From: Bacillus benzoevorans
GTDB lineage: Bacteria > Bacillota > Bacilli > Bacillales > Cytobacillaceae
DNA: 64,000 bases
Assembly: GCF_014207535.1 (NCBI RefSeq)
Contig: NZ_JACHGK010000014.1
Location: forward strand, 1 to 64,000
Direction of reading: 5' to 3'
A model generated the notes under the pieces. The model was not told the origin of the DNA. It ran no database searches and saw nothing but the letters and a program-made list of their open reading frames with translations. Positions within the stretch are counted from its first letter, which is position 1; each line of letters opens with the position of its first letter. Positions 7,767-17,322 of this stretch are shown here, in pieces. Position numbers and translations under genes: made by a program.

Positions 7767-8112
7767 CGTCCGTATGTTAGAAACCTTGTTTATGTATTAC
7801 ATACTACTCCATTTTTCCGAGAAACACAAGTCATAATTGAGAAAAATATTTTCTAATTGAGAATGAGAAATATCATCAATTAGATGAAAACGTATACTTT
7901 AAGCAATTGATAAACATTATTAATTAGAATAATTATTATTTTATTTTTTGTAAAAAATAGGAGCCCTTATGGTACACCTATCAGCAAGGTCTCAGAAAAA
8001 TAGCAAACTATGATCTAAATCAATGAAAATAATTTTTAATTCGGTAAGCTAGAGGTAATCGACAGATCCGGCAGAATTCGGGTCGTCACCGTGATGAGAG
8101 GAAGTTTTTGCG

Positions 8113-9063
8113 ATGTTTTTCAAAAAATATAAACAGTTAAGGCTGGAAAATGAAGAGTTAAAGAGCCGATTATGTGAGGCGGAGAAGAAATCAAGACAGG
8201 ATGAAGAAAAGCTCAATGCTTTTATAGATCGGTTTTATCATGATTTAACCGCGACGATTCAGCAGCATGAATTAGTGAACGGTCAGCATCATCTCCTCGG
8301 AAATTTGGTAGAAAAAATTAAGGCGCGTTTTGATTCTGTCCATTCTCTGAGCCAATTGTCTTCCGATAAATCGGTTGTTTTACATAAACAAGGTCAGGCA
8401 TTACTTGCCTCGATGGAAGACATGGTAGCAGTTTCCGATGAAGGAAAAAAGTCCGTTCAAACCGTCGCCGGGCTGATGGGACAGCTCGGGGACCAGCTTC
8501 ATGAAACATCCCAACAAATGAATGGGTTGAATGACCGTTCGCATGAAATCGAGCTTATCGTGAAGGTGATAAAAGATATCGCTGATCAAACCAATCTGCT
8601 CGCGCTCAATGCATCCATTGAAGCGGCAAGAGCCGGTGAGCATGGCAGGGGTTTTGCGGTTGTTGCCGAAGAGGTGCGCAAGCTGGCGGAAAGCACCGCT
8701 CAGAGTACAAGTACGATCAGCCTTCTGACGCAAAGCATTCAGCGGGATATCCACAATTCTATTCAGGCGGCAAAGGCTGGTGCCGGACTGATGGAGGAAG
8801 GTGTGAAGGTCAGCACAGACACTTCGGGGAAAATTGACCATATTTTAGATGTGGTGCATCAAGTACAGCGGGAGGTTCAGGAGGTGATCGGCACGATTCA
8901 GGAGCAAAAGAATTTAGCGAATGAAGCGATGAGCGAAATACATAACACCGCGGTTAATTTCGAGGAAGCGAACAACATGATTTTACAGCACATTAAGGAT
9001 GCCAGCGTTGTGGATGAAAAATTGGAAAACGGCAGTCAGTGGATATTGGAGCTGCGGCCGTGA
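8113..9063 (+). CDS. Soluble methyl-accepting chemotaxis-type signal transducer
   Basis: 316 residues without any membrane segment. Residues 1-35 are charged coiled coil. The MCP signalling hairpin is centred on residues 155-190, where the conserved IADQTNLLALNASIEAARAG and GRGFAVVAEEVRKLAE sequences are present. That tip binds CheA and CheW. No sensory domain is recognisable in the first 60 residues, so it may read an internal signal or form mixed arrays. GAGAGGAAG precedes the ATG. Thirty bases upstream is a GTCACCGTGA palindrome of the family seen at many gene ends. spx follows 114 bases downstream on the same strand. Confidence 0.9.
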   Translation: MFFKKYKQLRLENEELKSRLCEAEKKSRQDEEKLNAFIDRFYHDLTATIQQHELVNGQHHLLGNLVEKIKARFDSVHSLSQLSSDKSVVLHKQGQALLASMEDMVAVSDEGKKSVQTVAGLMGQLGDQLHETSQQMNGLNDRSHEIELIVKVIKDIADQTNLLALNASIEAARAGEHGRGFAVVAEEVRKLAESTAQSTSTISLLTQSIQRDIHNSIQAAKAGAGLMEEGVKVSTDTSGKIDHILDVVHQVQREVQEVIGTIQEQKNLANEAMSEIHNTAVNFEEANNMILQHIKDASVVDEKLENGSQWILELRP

Positions 9064-9177
9064 TGGACATGATGTGGTGAACATGTAAGGGGCATGATAT
9101 ACTCGGCAGACTTGTCCGCCAGGTTCTTTGCTTTCATTTTTCATTATACATACACTTTAATAAAGGACGGATGTTCT

Positions 9178-9567
9178 ATGGTAACACTGTATTATACACC
9201 AAGATGCGTTTCCTGCAGAAAAGCGAAAAAATGGTTTGAGGACCACGAGATTCCTATTAAAGAACACAATCTCTATACCCATCCGTTAACAAAAGAAGAA
9301 CTATTGCGGATTTTGCAGATGACGGAAGAAGGGACGGATGAAATCATCTCCACACGTTCAGTAACGATTCGCCAATTAGATATTAATCTAAATCAACTAT
9401 CTCTGAGCGCTTTATATGATTTAATCAATCAACACCCGTGTCTATTGAAAAAGCCGATCATTCTCGATGAAAAACGCCTCCAGGTCGGCTATAACAAAGA
9501 TGAAATCGTGCGCTTTTTGCCAAGGAAAAGGCGGGAGTACAATCCCGCCGAGATGATTCAAGCCTAG
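9178..9567 (+). CDS. spx: Spx family transcriptional regulator
   Basis: 129 residues beginning MVTLYYTPRC. The redox switch is intact as C10-x-x-C13. The segment TDEIISTRS and the C-terminal block DEKRLQVGYNKDEIVRFLPRK are hallmarks of Spx/MgsR rather than arsenate reductase. Spx binds the RNA polymerase alpha C-terminal domain and changes promoter choice under disulfide stress. I chose the ATG at 9178 (AAAGGA upstream) instead of the open frame extending to 9094, which would add a tail not found in the family. Bacilli often carry several Spx paralogues, and nothing nearby (it lies between an MCP and an M20 hydrolase) shows this is the main copy. Confidence 0.88.
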   Translation: MVTLYYTPRCVSCRKAKKWFEDHEIPIKEHNLYTHPLTKEELLRILQMTEEGTDEIISTRSVTIRQLDINLNQLSLSALYDLINQHPCLLKKPIILDEKRLQVGYNKDEIVRFLPRKRREYNPAEMIQA

Positions 9568-9573
9568 ATTTCC

Positions 9574-9592
9574 GGGCGTCACCGTGACGCCC
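9574..9592. terminator. GTCACNGTGAC palindrome between convergent genes
   Basis: GGGCGTCACCGTGACGCCC is a perfect 9-bp palindrome with a single central base, between the spx and amidohydrolase stop codons, followed by AATATTTT. It probably terminates both. Its core is shared with many other gene ends in this window. Confidence 0.7.
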
Positions 9593-9598
9593 AATATT

Positions 9599-10744
9599 TT
9601 ACTGTTGCTGTTCTAGTACGTTTAGTGCCAGTGCAGCGAAAAATTCTGCCGCAACTTTTATCGCTTCTTCTTTAAGGTCAAATTTTGGGTGATGCCATTC
9701 GCGCGGACCGTCGACACCCATCCAGACAAAGAAGCCCGGGGTAAATTTTTGGTAAAATGCGAAGTCCTCGCCGGCTGCACTTGGCTCTGCATCAACGGCC
9801 ATGTACCCAATCTCCTCTGCTGTTGTGCGGATGATTTTTTCAAAAGCGGCGTCATTATAGACCACCGGCATATAGGCATCCCAATGAAATTGGGCGGTAC
9901 CGCCATAGCCTTGTGCTGTCGATTCTGCCATTTGCTTCATCAGACCCGGAATGACCTCGCGTGCCTCCTCTTGGAAAGTACGCACGGTTCCCTGGAGCAC
10001 CACTTTGTCCGGAATGACATTCCATGTATTCCCGCCATGAATACTCGTGATGCTGACAACAGCGTTATGAAACAAGTCCATTCTTCTCGAGACAATCGAC
10101 TGAACCGCGGTCACATACTGACTCGCCATGACAATCGGGTCTATCGCATTATGCGGAATCCCCGCATGACCGCCGACTCCATGAAAGGTAATATCAAACT
10201 TATCAACACTTGCCATCAGACCTTCTGATTTAACCCCGATCGTCCCAACGGGCAAGTCCGGTTTATTGTGCATGCCGAAAATCGCCTGCACTCCTTCGAG
10301 AACGCCATTTTCCACGAGATGTTTCGCCCCTTGGGCAATCTCTTCCGCCGGTTGAAAAATAATTCTTACATTTCCCTTCAGCTGCTCCTTCTGTTCATGT
10401 AACAGAATCGCCGCCCCAAGAATGGATACCGTATGAAAATCATGTCCGCACGCATGCATGCAGCCTTCTTTTTTTGATTGAAAAGAAACCTCTGTTTCTT
10501 CTTTAATCGGCAAGGCATCGATATCCGCCCGCAGTGCGATGGTCGGTCCTTCCTGATTCCCCTTAATTTCCGCCACCACACCTGTCTTTAATGCGAATGG
10601 AAGCACAGGGATTCCTTTTTCCGCAAGCCAGCTTTTCAGCATCTCCGTTGTATGAACTTCCTCAAAGCCCAGCTCTGGGTGTTCATGCAAATAGCGGCGT
10701 TTCTCTGTTAACTCCTGCAAAAGCTCATCTGAAACTTGAAACAT
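9599..10744 (-). CDS. yxeP: M20 family N-acyl-amino-acid amidohydrolase (YxeP-like)
   Basis: 381 residues from the ATG at 10744. The open frame reaches 10828, but the M20 family starts about 20 residues before the EHPELGF motif, which fits 10744. Metal ligands are in HACGHD (about 100) and QPAEE (about 135); the GHAG-IPHNAIDP dimerisation-domain motif and C-terminal EDFAFY and WHHP follow. The sequence is close to Bacillus YxeP. Homologues of this clade remove acyl groups from amino acids or S-conjugates in cysteine recycling. It is monocistronic here, without the yxe transporter genes, so substrate is unproven. Cytosolic, needs two divalent metals. Confidence 0.9.
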   Translation of the reverse strand: MFQVSDELLQELTEKRRYLHEHPELGFEEVHTTEMLKSWLAEKGIPVLPFALKTGVVAEIKGNQEGPTIALRADIDALPIKEETEVSFQSKKEGCMHACGHDFHTVSILGAAILLHEQKEQLKGNVRIIFQPAEEIAQGAKHLVENGVLEGVQAIFGMHNKPDLPVGTIGVKSEGLMASVDKFDITFHGVGGHAGIPHNAIDPIVMASQYVTAVQSIVSRRMDLFHNAVVSITSIHGGNTWNVIPDKVVLQGTVRTFQEEAREVIPGLMKQMAESTAQGYGGTAQFHWDAYMPVVYNDAAFEKIIRTTAEEIGYMAVDAEPSAAGEDFAFYQKFTPGFFVWMGVDGPREWHHPKFDLKEEAIKVAAEFFAALALNVLEQQQ

Positions 10745-10894
10745 ATCATTCACCCATCCTTTATATAACTCCGCTTCGTCCCTCTGGTTTTCGAATATTG
10801 TACCACGATTAGACATGGAAAGTCGCAAATCGGGCTTGTTGAAGATTGGGATCCTAGTTTTAGTATTATCACAGGAGCATTGAAATCAAGAAAA

Positions 10895-10923
10895 AATCGA
10901 GGCGTCACTGTGACGCCTCGATT
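10895..10923. terminator. Perfect 14-bp palindromic terminator
   Basis: AATCGAGGCGTCAC-T-GTGACGCCTCGATT is a 14-bp perfect stem with one central base, A-run on the left and T-rich on the right. It stops the 10929-15422 gene leftward and belongs to the GTCACNGTGAC family. Confidence 0.8.
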
Positions 10924-10928
10924 TGATT

Positions 10929-13900
10929 TTATTTGGTCCCGAAGCTCCAAATATCTGATATCGTTTTGCCGGTGTAGTTGTCTTCGGCTGTGACATACCA
11001 GTAGTAGGTTTGGTTTGGTTCCAGACCACGCCATTGGGCTTCGGCCGTTTGTCCGCTTTGGATATTATCCTTTTGTTCAATGAGCGTATCGGTGTAGATA
11101 TTGACTTTGAAGCTGTCGGTGGCGATGCGTTTTTGCCGGGCTTCAAGGTTCAGGTTGATGACTAATTCGTCTTTTGCCCCGTATTTTTCAGTATTATAAT
11201 AATTGTAGTCATTCATATACGGCGAGTAGGTGTTGACAATGATGCGGCTCCCCCCCTGGTCAAAGTGAAGCAGCCTCATATAGCCCAGTCCGCCTTCAGG
11301 TCCGCCCTGATAATCCATCAGCATTTGGTACACCGTACGGTCCGGCTCTCCGTCGCCGTTATCATCAATCTTATCGATCAAAGTTTGCGCCTCATGATAA
11401 TGCCCTGACAGGACAGCAAACACGTTTTTGTTCGGCAGAACCACTTCATTGTATAGCTTGTCACCCATCGGATGCCTTGTGCCGGAAGCCTGCAGGTATT
11501 CATGGAAACACAAAATTGCTTTACGGTCCGGGTGGCCGGCGAGCACGCGATTGATCCAGACAATCGCCTCTTCATCAATGCCCCAGCCCATATAGACGAT
11601 GATATAATCATTGCCGCCGGCCGAAATTAAATCATAATGACCGCGGTTATTTTTGTAGGAACCGCCGTAATACGGCCGGTCCTTATAACGCGCTTCGCCA
11701 AAGCAGCGGGTAAAGTTCGTATAATCCGATGTTTTATGGTCGACATCGTGGTTGCCGGCAAGCACCCCATTCGGAATATTCGCATCATCCAGCGTTCTCA
11801 TAAAGGTGCTGGCGTTGTTCCACTGGTAGTCCTTATCGCTTTCATCGACCAGGTCACCGGTATGGAAGACATATTTAATTTTTAAAGCGTCCTGATTTTC
11901 AACAATCCACTTCGTCATCCGGTCATAGATATAGGGATAGCTCTCAGAATAATACTGAGTGTCGGACATCCAGACAAAGGTATAATCATATTGCTCCGGT
12001 GAGACAGGAATTTCATCCTGCACGAGGACATTGATTTTGCTATCCTTCACAAACTCCGCAACCGCTGCATTTCCCTTCAGGGTAAAATCTTTCTCCCCGG
12101 CTATTTTAAAATCAAGCATGATCCATTGATTCTTCTTCTGGCTCCACGCGTACATGGACACCTTCCGGCCAGACAGTGAATGTCCCTCCCACAACAATTC
12201 CACGATATCCGACTCATCTACCGAGCTGTCCACCGTGACATCAAAGCGATGATATGGGAATTGTGTATCTGAATCGGTCACAAGATAGTCGTCATCCGAG
12301 ACAGAAATTTTCTTGATTTCCTCATCCAGCACGTCCATTTCTCCCGGCTGCACCGGCAGCTTCGGCGGCTCTGTGTCCGCAGCGTTTTTATAAACCTTCA
12401 TCGAACTCACGTCAGACGGCTGATACTGGAAACCTTTGTAAAAAGAAACCTTCATCTCATCATTCGTCGGGTCGCTTACCTTTACTTTTAACAGCCCACT
12501 ATTGTTCTCAGCGGCGGAACGGTCGTCCGGCGCCACCCACTCGGGCTTTTTCGGCATCTCATCGACAACTGTGAAAGGAACCTTCTTCTCTATTTTATTC
12601 CCGGCTTTGTCGACAGCAGCTATCAACAGCTCATGGCTCCCCGGCGACAGCAGGGCGGACGAGGTTTTGTACGGCACTTCAATCACTTTACCATCCAGTT
12701 TGACCTCTGCTGATTCGATACCGGCAATTTGATCCGAAGCACCCGCCTCAATGGTAAAGGCACCCTTGTACTGCCTCCCTGTTACCATATTGGTTTCAAT
12801 CACAGGGGGGGTGTTATCGACCTTCACTTTCACTGTTGTCTTTCCGTTGCCAGGGTCCTCGGCACGAATCGTGTATTCGCCGTCTGCCGCCTTCGTTGTA
12901 TCCCAGCGAAACGATTTCGCGAGCATTTTTTCCTCCGGGATCATGAAATTGAAATCAACGGCAGCATTGGAATCCTTCATCGTCATGATTTTTGTATCAT
13001 CACTGTAATGGGCATCTCTGATCACCGTTCCGTCATCCAAAATCAAACGGACATTTCTCAGATTATAGTCATCGCGGTTCTCGCCGTTATCCCGCGGAAA
13101 CGGAGTCGCCTTATCCCCGGAACGGAAGGTAAAAATATTGCCCCCGGCCTTCAGCTTCTCCGGCTCAACCGGCACGGTAATCGTCTTCCACTGCGGAATC
13201 CAATCGTCGAATATACGAAGGATTTCGTCCCCCATCGTGACACCGTTTTGAAAAAAGAGATTCACGCCGCTGACCTCCAACGCAAGATAGCTTTCACTTT
13301 CCAGGGAGCGGAATGTGTTTCCAACCGGCTTCTGATCATTGATGAAGAGCTGTATCTGTTCCGGAGCGGCATCATCGGATGCGGTCTTCAGCACCTTTTC
13401 ACCGGAAAGGATCGCACCATTTTCCACATTGAGCCGTAAACGGGCATCACTGCGGCCTCCCCTCACTTTCACGCTGTATGTTTCACTGCGCACTTCATTG
13501 GTCCCATCGGAAACAACATAGTAGTATTCAAGCGCCTTTTTCCCAATGAGATCGGGCGCATAGATCGTGAAATGATACTGCCGGTCATGATCATCCTGCT
13601 GCAGGAGAACCTTTTTGTAATGCTGTTCTTGATTATTTTTGTAAAAAAGAGCAACCGTTTTGACGATCAAATTGTCCTTTGCTGCGGCTTTCAGGGTCAA
13701 ATCCTCTGTCTGCTGCATCTCCGTTTGCGCCGTTACATTTTCCACACTTGGCGGTGTGTTGTCGTCGGGAACCTCAACAGGTTTCGCCGGGACCTGGGAC
13801 GCTTCCACCTTTCCCGGAGTGGCCCTTTTTTTCCCCGCGCTTATTTTTTTCATGATCCGGGTGCCGTCAATTGGATATTGATAGATGATCCCTTTATTAG

Positions 13901-15422
13901 GATGGGTGTCATCTGCTCCTGATCCTTCATTATAATAGGCAACTGAGCTTACGATATCGGTGTTAGTGGCGGCGACAATGCCTCTATGGCTGCTATTCGC
14001 CATGCCAGGTGAATAAATTTTGATGATGTCCCGATTCTCCGCCAGATGCGTCCGGTAGTGCTTGTTAAAATCCGTGACGGTTTTGCCGGCGTTTTGTTCA
14101 TTCATCATCCAAAATACAATCGTTCCTTGCGCCGGGATGATCATATCATCCGGCACCGCCTCCCACATGACGTCGGTTTCCGGGTTGGAACCGTAGCGGT
14201 ATTGGATTTGATAATCCTTAAACTTCAGCGGGGCGTTGGTGTTATTGTAGAGTTCAATGAACTCAAACCCGTCTTCGTCCCCGACATTCGTTGAATCCGG
14301 CACCAACTCGGTAATCAGGAGGGGCGGCAGCTTATTGAAATTTACTTTCGGTTTCGCCACTTGGATTTTGATTTCATCCGTCTTGTTGTAATTTTTCCCA
14401 TCAGAGGCTTCGATGTAATAGATTAAATTCGCTTCGACGGCACGACGTGGAATTTTCGCCGAAAAATGACCAGGCTTTTCCGCCGTCATCGTCATCGATA
14501 AAGCGGTAAATGCTTCGCCGCCTTCTTTCTTATAGTAAAGGGTCGCATATGGCACAGACTGGTCGTCCTTCACATTTGCTTCGAGGACAATGTCCGTGTA
14601 GGCTTCGCTGTACTCGACCGGCTGATGCTTGATGATTGGCGGGTTAATATCCCCGGCAATTTCTTCCGGATTAACCGGGGTTACCGGTACCTGTTTCATA
14701 TCAATGCTCCCCGGGGTCGGGTTGGCAAGCACGGCCATTTTATTCATGACGGTCGTCGACCTTGGATAGCTGTATTGCACGACCTTGCCGGCGTTGTTCG
14801 TTTCCTTTGGCAGGTAGCGCGCTGAAACGATTGTCTCACCTGCTTTATCCTTTACGGCTGCTCCACGGTATCCTTTGTTCGAAAAACCGGAAAAGCCTTT
14901 GACTTCAATGATCTGATCTTCAGGTATATTGGTGCCGAACTTTGCATTAAAATCAGCCTTCCTTTTTCCGGAGGGGTTGTACCAGAAGATGACAAGCTGC
15001 TGCGGCAGAATCACCTTTTTCCGAGGAACGGTCAGTGCCTTTTCGCGGTGGCGCCCTTCGAGATCCTGGTAATAAAAGGAGTAGTTATTCAGCACCAGTG
15101 TTTGCGTCGTGTTATTGTATACTTCAAAATATTCATAGTCATCGCGTCCAGCGGAATTTGGCGCCATCTCGGTAATCAAGAGCGGCGGATAGGCATTGAA
15201 ATCCTCCTGCCCATTAGCTGCGGGTTTCTCATCATCCGCGAGAACGGTGTTTGTGAATGCATCAGCAGACGATTCTTCCGCTGTTTTGACCGGGGCTCCG
15301 CTTTGGCTGCCTTCCTCCGCTTTCATCAGGAAGGTTGACGGCGGCGCAAATTGGGATAGTAAAAAGATCAATATAATGATAGATGATAACCATAATCCCG
15401 TTTTCCTTTTCCTGTTGTTCAT
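10929..15422 (-). CDS. Large secreted lamin-tail/metallophosphatase protein
   Basis: 1497 residues with a signal peptide (hydrophobic 11-27, cleavage probably near residue 35). Two lamin-tail-like domains start at about 81 (LLITEMAPNSAG) and 365 (LLITELVPDST). Ig-like modules lie after each and through the middle (300-1140). A calcineurin-type phosphoesterase occupies about 1145-1375: MSDTQ, HTGDLVDE, GNHDVDH, a FHEYL histidine and SGHYHEA supply the two-metal site. An FN3-like module ends the protein. It should act outside the cell on phosphate esters or nucleic-acid-related substrates. No sortase or S-layer anchor is seen. AGGAGG precedes the start. The promoter zone is bounded by an insertion element about 90 bases upstream. 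Confidence 0.88.
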   Translation of the reverse strand: MNNRKRKTGLWLSSIIILIFLLSQFAPPSTFLMKAEEGSQSGAPVKTAEESSADAFTNTVLADDEKPAANGQEDFNAYPPLLITEMAPNSAGRDDYEYFEVYNNTTQTLVLNNYSFYYQDLEGRHREKALTVPRKKVILPQQLVIFWYNPSGKRKADFNAKFGTNIPEDQIIEVKGFSGFSNKGYRGAAVKDKAGETIVSARYLPKETNNAGKVVQYSYPRSTTVMNKMAVLANPTPGSIDMKQVPVTPVNPEEIAGDINPPIIKHQPVEYSEAYTDIVLEANVKDDQSVPYATLYYKKEGGEAFTALSMTMTAEKPGHFSAKIPRRAVEANLIYYIEASDGKNYNKTDEIKIQVAKPKVNFNKLPPLLITELVPDSTNVGDEDGFEFIELYNNTNAPLKFKDYQIQYRYGSNPETDVMWEAVPDDMIIPAQGTIVFWMMNEQNAGKTVTDFNKHYRTHLAENRDIIKIYSPGMANSSHRGIVAATNTDIVSSVAYYNEGSGADDTHPNKGIIYQYPIDGTRIMKKISAGKKRATPGKVEASQVPAKPVEVPDDNTPPSVENVTAQTEMQQTEDLTLKAAAKDNLIVKTVALFYKNNQEQHYKKVLLQQDDHDRQYHFTIYAPDLIGKKALEYYYVVSDGTNEVRSETYSVKVRGGRSDARLRLNVENGAILSGEKVLKTASDDAAPEQIQLFINDQKPVGNTFRSLESESYLALEVSGVNLFFQNGVTMGDEILRIFDDWIPQWKTITVPVEPEKLKAGGNIFTFRSGDKATPFPRDNGENRDDYNLRNVRLILDDGTVIRDAHYSDDTKIMTMKDSNAAVDFNFMIPEEKMLAKSFRWDTTKAADGEYTIRAEDPGNGKTTVKVKVDNTPPVIETNMVTGRQYKGAFTIEAGASDQIAGIESAEVKLDGKVIEVPYKTSSALLSPGSHELLIAAVDKAGNKIEKKVPFTVVDEMPKKPEWVAPDDRSAAENNSGLLKVKVSDPTNDEMKVSFYKGFQYQPSDVSSMKVYKNAADTEPPKLPVQPGEMDVLDEEIKKISVSDDDYLVTDSDTQFPYHRFDVTVDSSVDESDIVELLWEGHSLSGRKVSMYAWSQKKNQWIMLDFKIAGEKDFTLKGNAAVAEFVKDSKINVLVQDEIPVSPEQYDYTFVWMSDTQYYSESYPYIYDRMTKWIVENQDALKIKYVFHTGDLVDESDKDYQWNNASTFMRTLDDANIPNGVLAGNHDVDHKTSDYTNFTRCFGEARYKDRPYYGGSYKNNRGHYDLISAGGNDYIIVYMGWGIDEEAIVWINRVLAGHPDRKAILCFHEYLQASGTRHPMGDKLYNEVVLPNKNVFAVLSGHYHEAQTLIDKIDDNGDGEPDRTVYQMLMDYQGGPEGGLGYMRLLHFDQGGSRIIVNTYSPYMNDYNYYNTEKYGAKDELVINLNLEARQKRIATDSFKVNIYTDTLIEQKDNIQSGQTAEAQWRGLEPNQTYYWYVTAEDNYTGKTISDIWSFGTK

Positions 15423-15514
15423 GGTATCCTCCTGTTAATGACAATCAATATCAAATTTCACCATTTTATTTTACACTTATTATAGTATTTGTTAATAACT
15501 TATTAATATAGGCT

Positions 15515-15658
15515 GACCACTCCCACAGCTGAAGCAGTGGGGTTCTTTTTCGCAAACATCCCACTTACATACTTTCAAGAGAAAGATGCAGAGGCGAGAC
15601 TTGGGCGAACAACCCTTGAGAGAAAAACAGTCTTTCAAGAGGGCAAGGTCTGTGCCAA
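15515..15658 (-). ncRNA. Probable TnpB omegaRNA (reRNA)
   Basis: The sequence from the tnpB stop to the right end hairpin forms several stems (for example CTTGAAAGAC...CTCTCAAGGG and the terminal CCCACTGC hairpin). In characterised IS605 elements this region is the guide scaffold and its guide is the DNA just beyond the element. Here that would begin near base 15514 and read leftward into the promoter region of the 10929-15422 gene. The RNA limits are inference. Confidence 0.5.
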
Positions 15659-16993
15659 CTACGCCGTCCTTTCGGCGATACTTTTTGCCTTTTTAGGCTT
15701 ATCCTTAGGATGTTTAGTTTCTTGTCTTCTCTCATCCGTCAGATGATGTTTATACCAAACAGGCTGTTTATAAACAATCGATTCCATCGGTTTTACTTCC
15801 ATCGGATAGAGTTTCCTGACAATATTTTGGGCCCCATTTACATCACGATGAATTTCTGTTTTGTGAACAGAACATATGAAGTTTCGACCATTAGCTCGGT
15901 GTCTCCCACCACAAAATGGGCAGACTTGAGAAGTATAACTTTCCTCTGTTTCTTCTACTTCGATCCCTCTCAACTTAGCTTTATAAATTAACTTTTCTTT
16001 AATTTTCCCCTGGTTCCAAAGTGACAATTGTTGTCTTCTTACTTTATTGTTCTTCTTTTTCTTTTTCTCATCCTTTTTTGTGTTCTTTTCAATGCCTGAC
16101 ACATTGCCAATCACGAAGTGAGTGACTTTCTCTTCTTCTAAAAATAAGACTGCCTCTTTTGTTGTTTTGTGTTCCAACTCTTCGAGTTGGTTTTTACTCT
16201 TTTGACGAATACGTCCCCTAGCTTTATTATATTTTCTCCATTGCCGTGATCCCTTTTTACAGCGAGACATTAATCTACTCAATTCTGCCAATGTTTTAGC
16301 TCGATATTGCGAAATACTCCTCATAGATCTTCCTGATACCAATAGAGATTTGTCTTCCGTGGCAACAGAAACTGCGTGAATTTCACCTAGATCAGCGCCA
16401 GCTACTTTGAATTCATAGGAAGATATATCTTTTTCAGGGACTTCTACTGAATAAGCAAACCAATACGCTCCGTTTCTCCAAACGATTTCTGCATAGTTGC
16501 ATTTCGTCAAATCCTCGGTTAATAAATTCGGAACTGGAATATAGTCATTTTTCTTCGGGAACTTTTCATTCCAGCCCTTCTTTTTCTTTTTAGTCAATAA
16601 ATCAACCAAAGCAGAACCATACTCTGCCTTTTTGACTTTGATGATTCCATCTGATATTTCCATAGACGCCTTTTTCAACGGAATGCAATAATAGTACTTT
16701 TTTCTCCACGGATACTTAGCTTTTTTATCTGTTAGACGTAGTTTGCGGATGGTCTCCCGATTGGCTGTATATTTATCCGCAATTGCTTGGACAGTTTGAG
16801 AATGGAGGTTATATGTTTGTTTTCGGACAGATTGAATCTCTGCTTTGCTGAGCCATTTTTTAGTGGTGAAATAATAGGAGTTCGCTTCTCGAACAATATC
16901 ATTCCATACAGAAGCAGCCTCTCTTTGCATTATTCTTAATTCGTTGTATAAGTCTTTTTCATAAGGTATTTGAAAAGAATGGGTGACGAACAT
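15659..16993 (-). CDS. tnpB: TnpB RNA-guided endonuclease (IS200/IS605 OrfB)
   Basis: 444 residues. RuvC-I Asp is D201 (AGADLGEIHAVS), RuvC-III Asp is D384 (HRDVNGAQN). A zinc finger has C358-x-x-C361 and C374-x-x-H377, so the last ligand is His rather than Cys. The RuvC-II position where a Glu is expected reads VIGNVSG (N297), so the usual Glu is missing; E350 or E351 just before SYTSQVC may substitute, as reported for rearranged TnpBs. The lysine-rich 301-320 stretch fits RNA binding. The C-terminal 45 residues are basic. AAAGGAGG is eight bases upstream of the ATG. The gene is intact and faces the phosphatase gene. Confidence 0.92.
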   Translation of the reverse strand: MFVTHSFQIPYEKDLYNELRIMQREAASVWNDIVREANSYYFTTKKWLSKAEIQSVRKQTYNLHSQTVQAIADKYTANRETIRKLRLTDKKAKYPWRKKYYYCIPLKKASMEISDGIIKVKKAEYGSALVDLLTKKKKKGWNEKFPKKNDYIPVPNLLTEDLTKCNYAEIVWRNGAYWFAYSVEVPEKDISSYEFKVAGADLGEIHAVSVATEDKSLLVSGRSMRSISQYRAKTLAELSRLMSRCKKGSRQWRKYNKARGRIRQKSKNQLEELEHKTTKEAVLFLEEEKVTHFVIGNVSGIEKNTKKDEKKKKKNNKVRRQQLSLWNQGKIKEKLIYKAKLRGIEVEETEESYTSQVCPFCGGRHRANGRNFICSVHKTEIHRDVNGAQNIVRKLYPMEVKPMESIVYKQPVWYKHHLTDERRQETKHPKDKPKKAKSIAERTA

Positions 16994-17296
16994 CTCGTAC
17001 CTCCTTTCGTACTTTTATACTATTCTTTTATTGTACCAGAATGTACGTTCCTGTTAAAATGGCATTTTTTCAATAATAAAAAAATCAAATCATTAACGTG
17101 TCTGAAGACACGCCTGATTTGACCTCACTATCATCCTACAGCTGAAGCAGTGGGCTTTCTCGTTCGGGAAGCTCTGTAAATTTAGTGAAGTTAAGGGGTT
17201 TTTTCGGAGCGGTCCGATGGGGGCGTGGGGTGAAGGACATTTTTGCTTCTGGCACCTTAGATTTTGTCTTTCATCCGGAAGCTAATGGATACAAGA

Positions 17297-17322
17297 AAAC
17301 CGCCCGAGCCGGCGGACGGTTT
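17297..17322 (-). terminator. Terminator overlapping the holin stop codon
   Basis: AAACCGTCCG / CGGGCGGTTT with a 6-base loop ends in TTTTC on the minus strand. Between it and the TnpB element (17181-17296) I see no gene. Confidence 0.7.

Larger units (their letters stand above)
15512..17180 (-). mobile_element. IS200/IS605-type element carrying tnpB only
   Basis: The element contains tnpB without tnpA. Its right end (low coordinates) has a CCCACTGCTTCAGCTGTGGG hairpin (15524-15545 region), and a matching hairpin CCCACTGCTTCAGCTGTAGG lies upstream of tnpB (17136-17155). Such subterminal imperfect palindromes are recognised by the Y1 transposase. On the minus strand TTTAC at 17176-17180 is a candidate insertion motif, like the TTAC of IS608. 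Ends are therefore approximate. Mobilisation would need TnpA in trans. Confidence 0.75.

Noticed and set aside
9689..10228. 179-codon plus-strand frame inside the M20 hydrolase
   Set aside because: Antisense shadow; the minus-strand gene has full family motifs.
12729..13439. 236-codon plus-strand frame inside the metallophosphatase gene
   Set aside because: Shadow of the coding strand of the 10929-15422 gene; GC-rich codon positions explain it.
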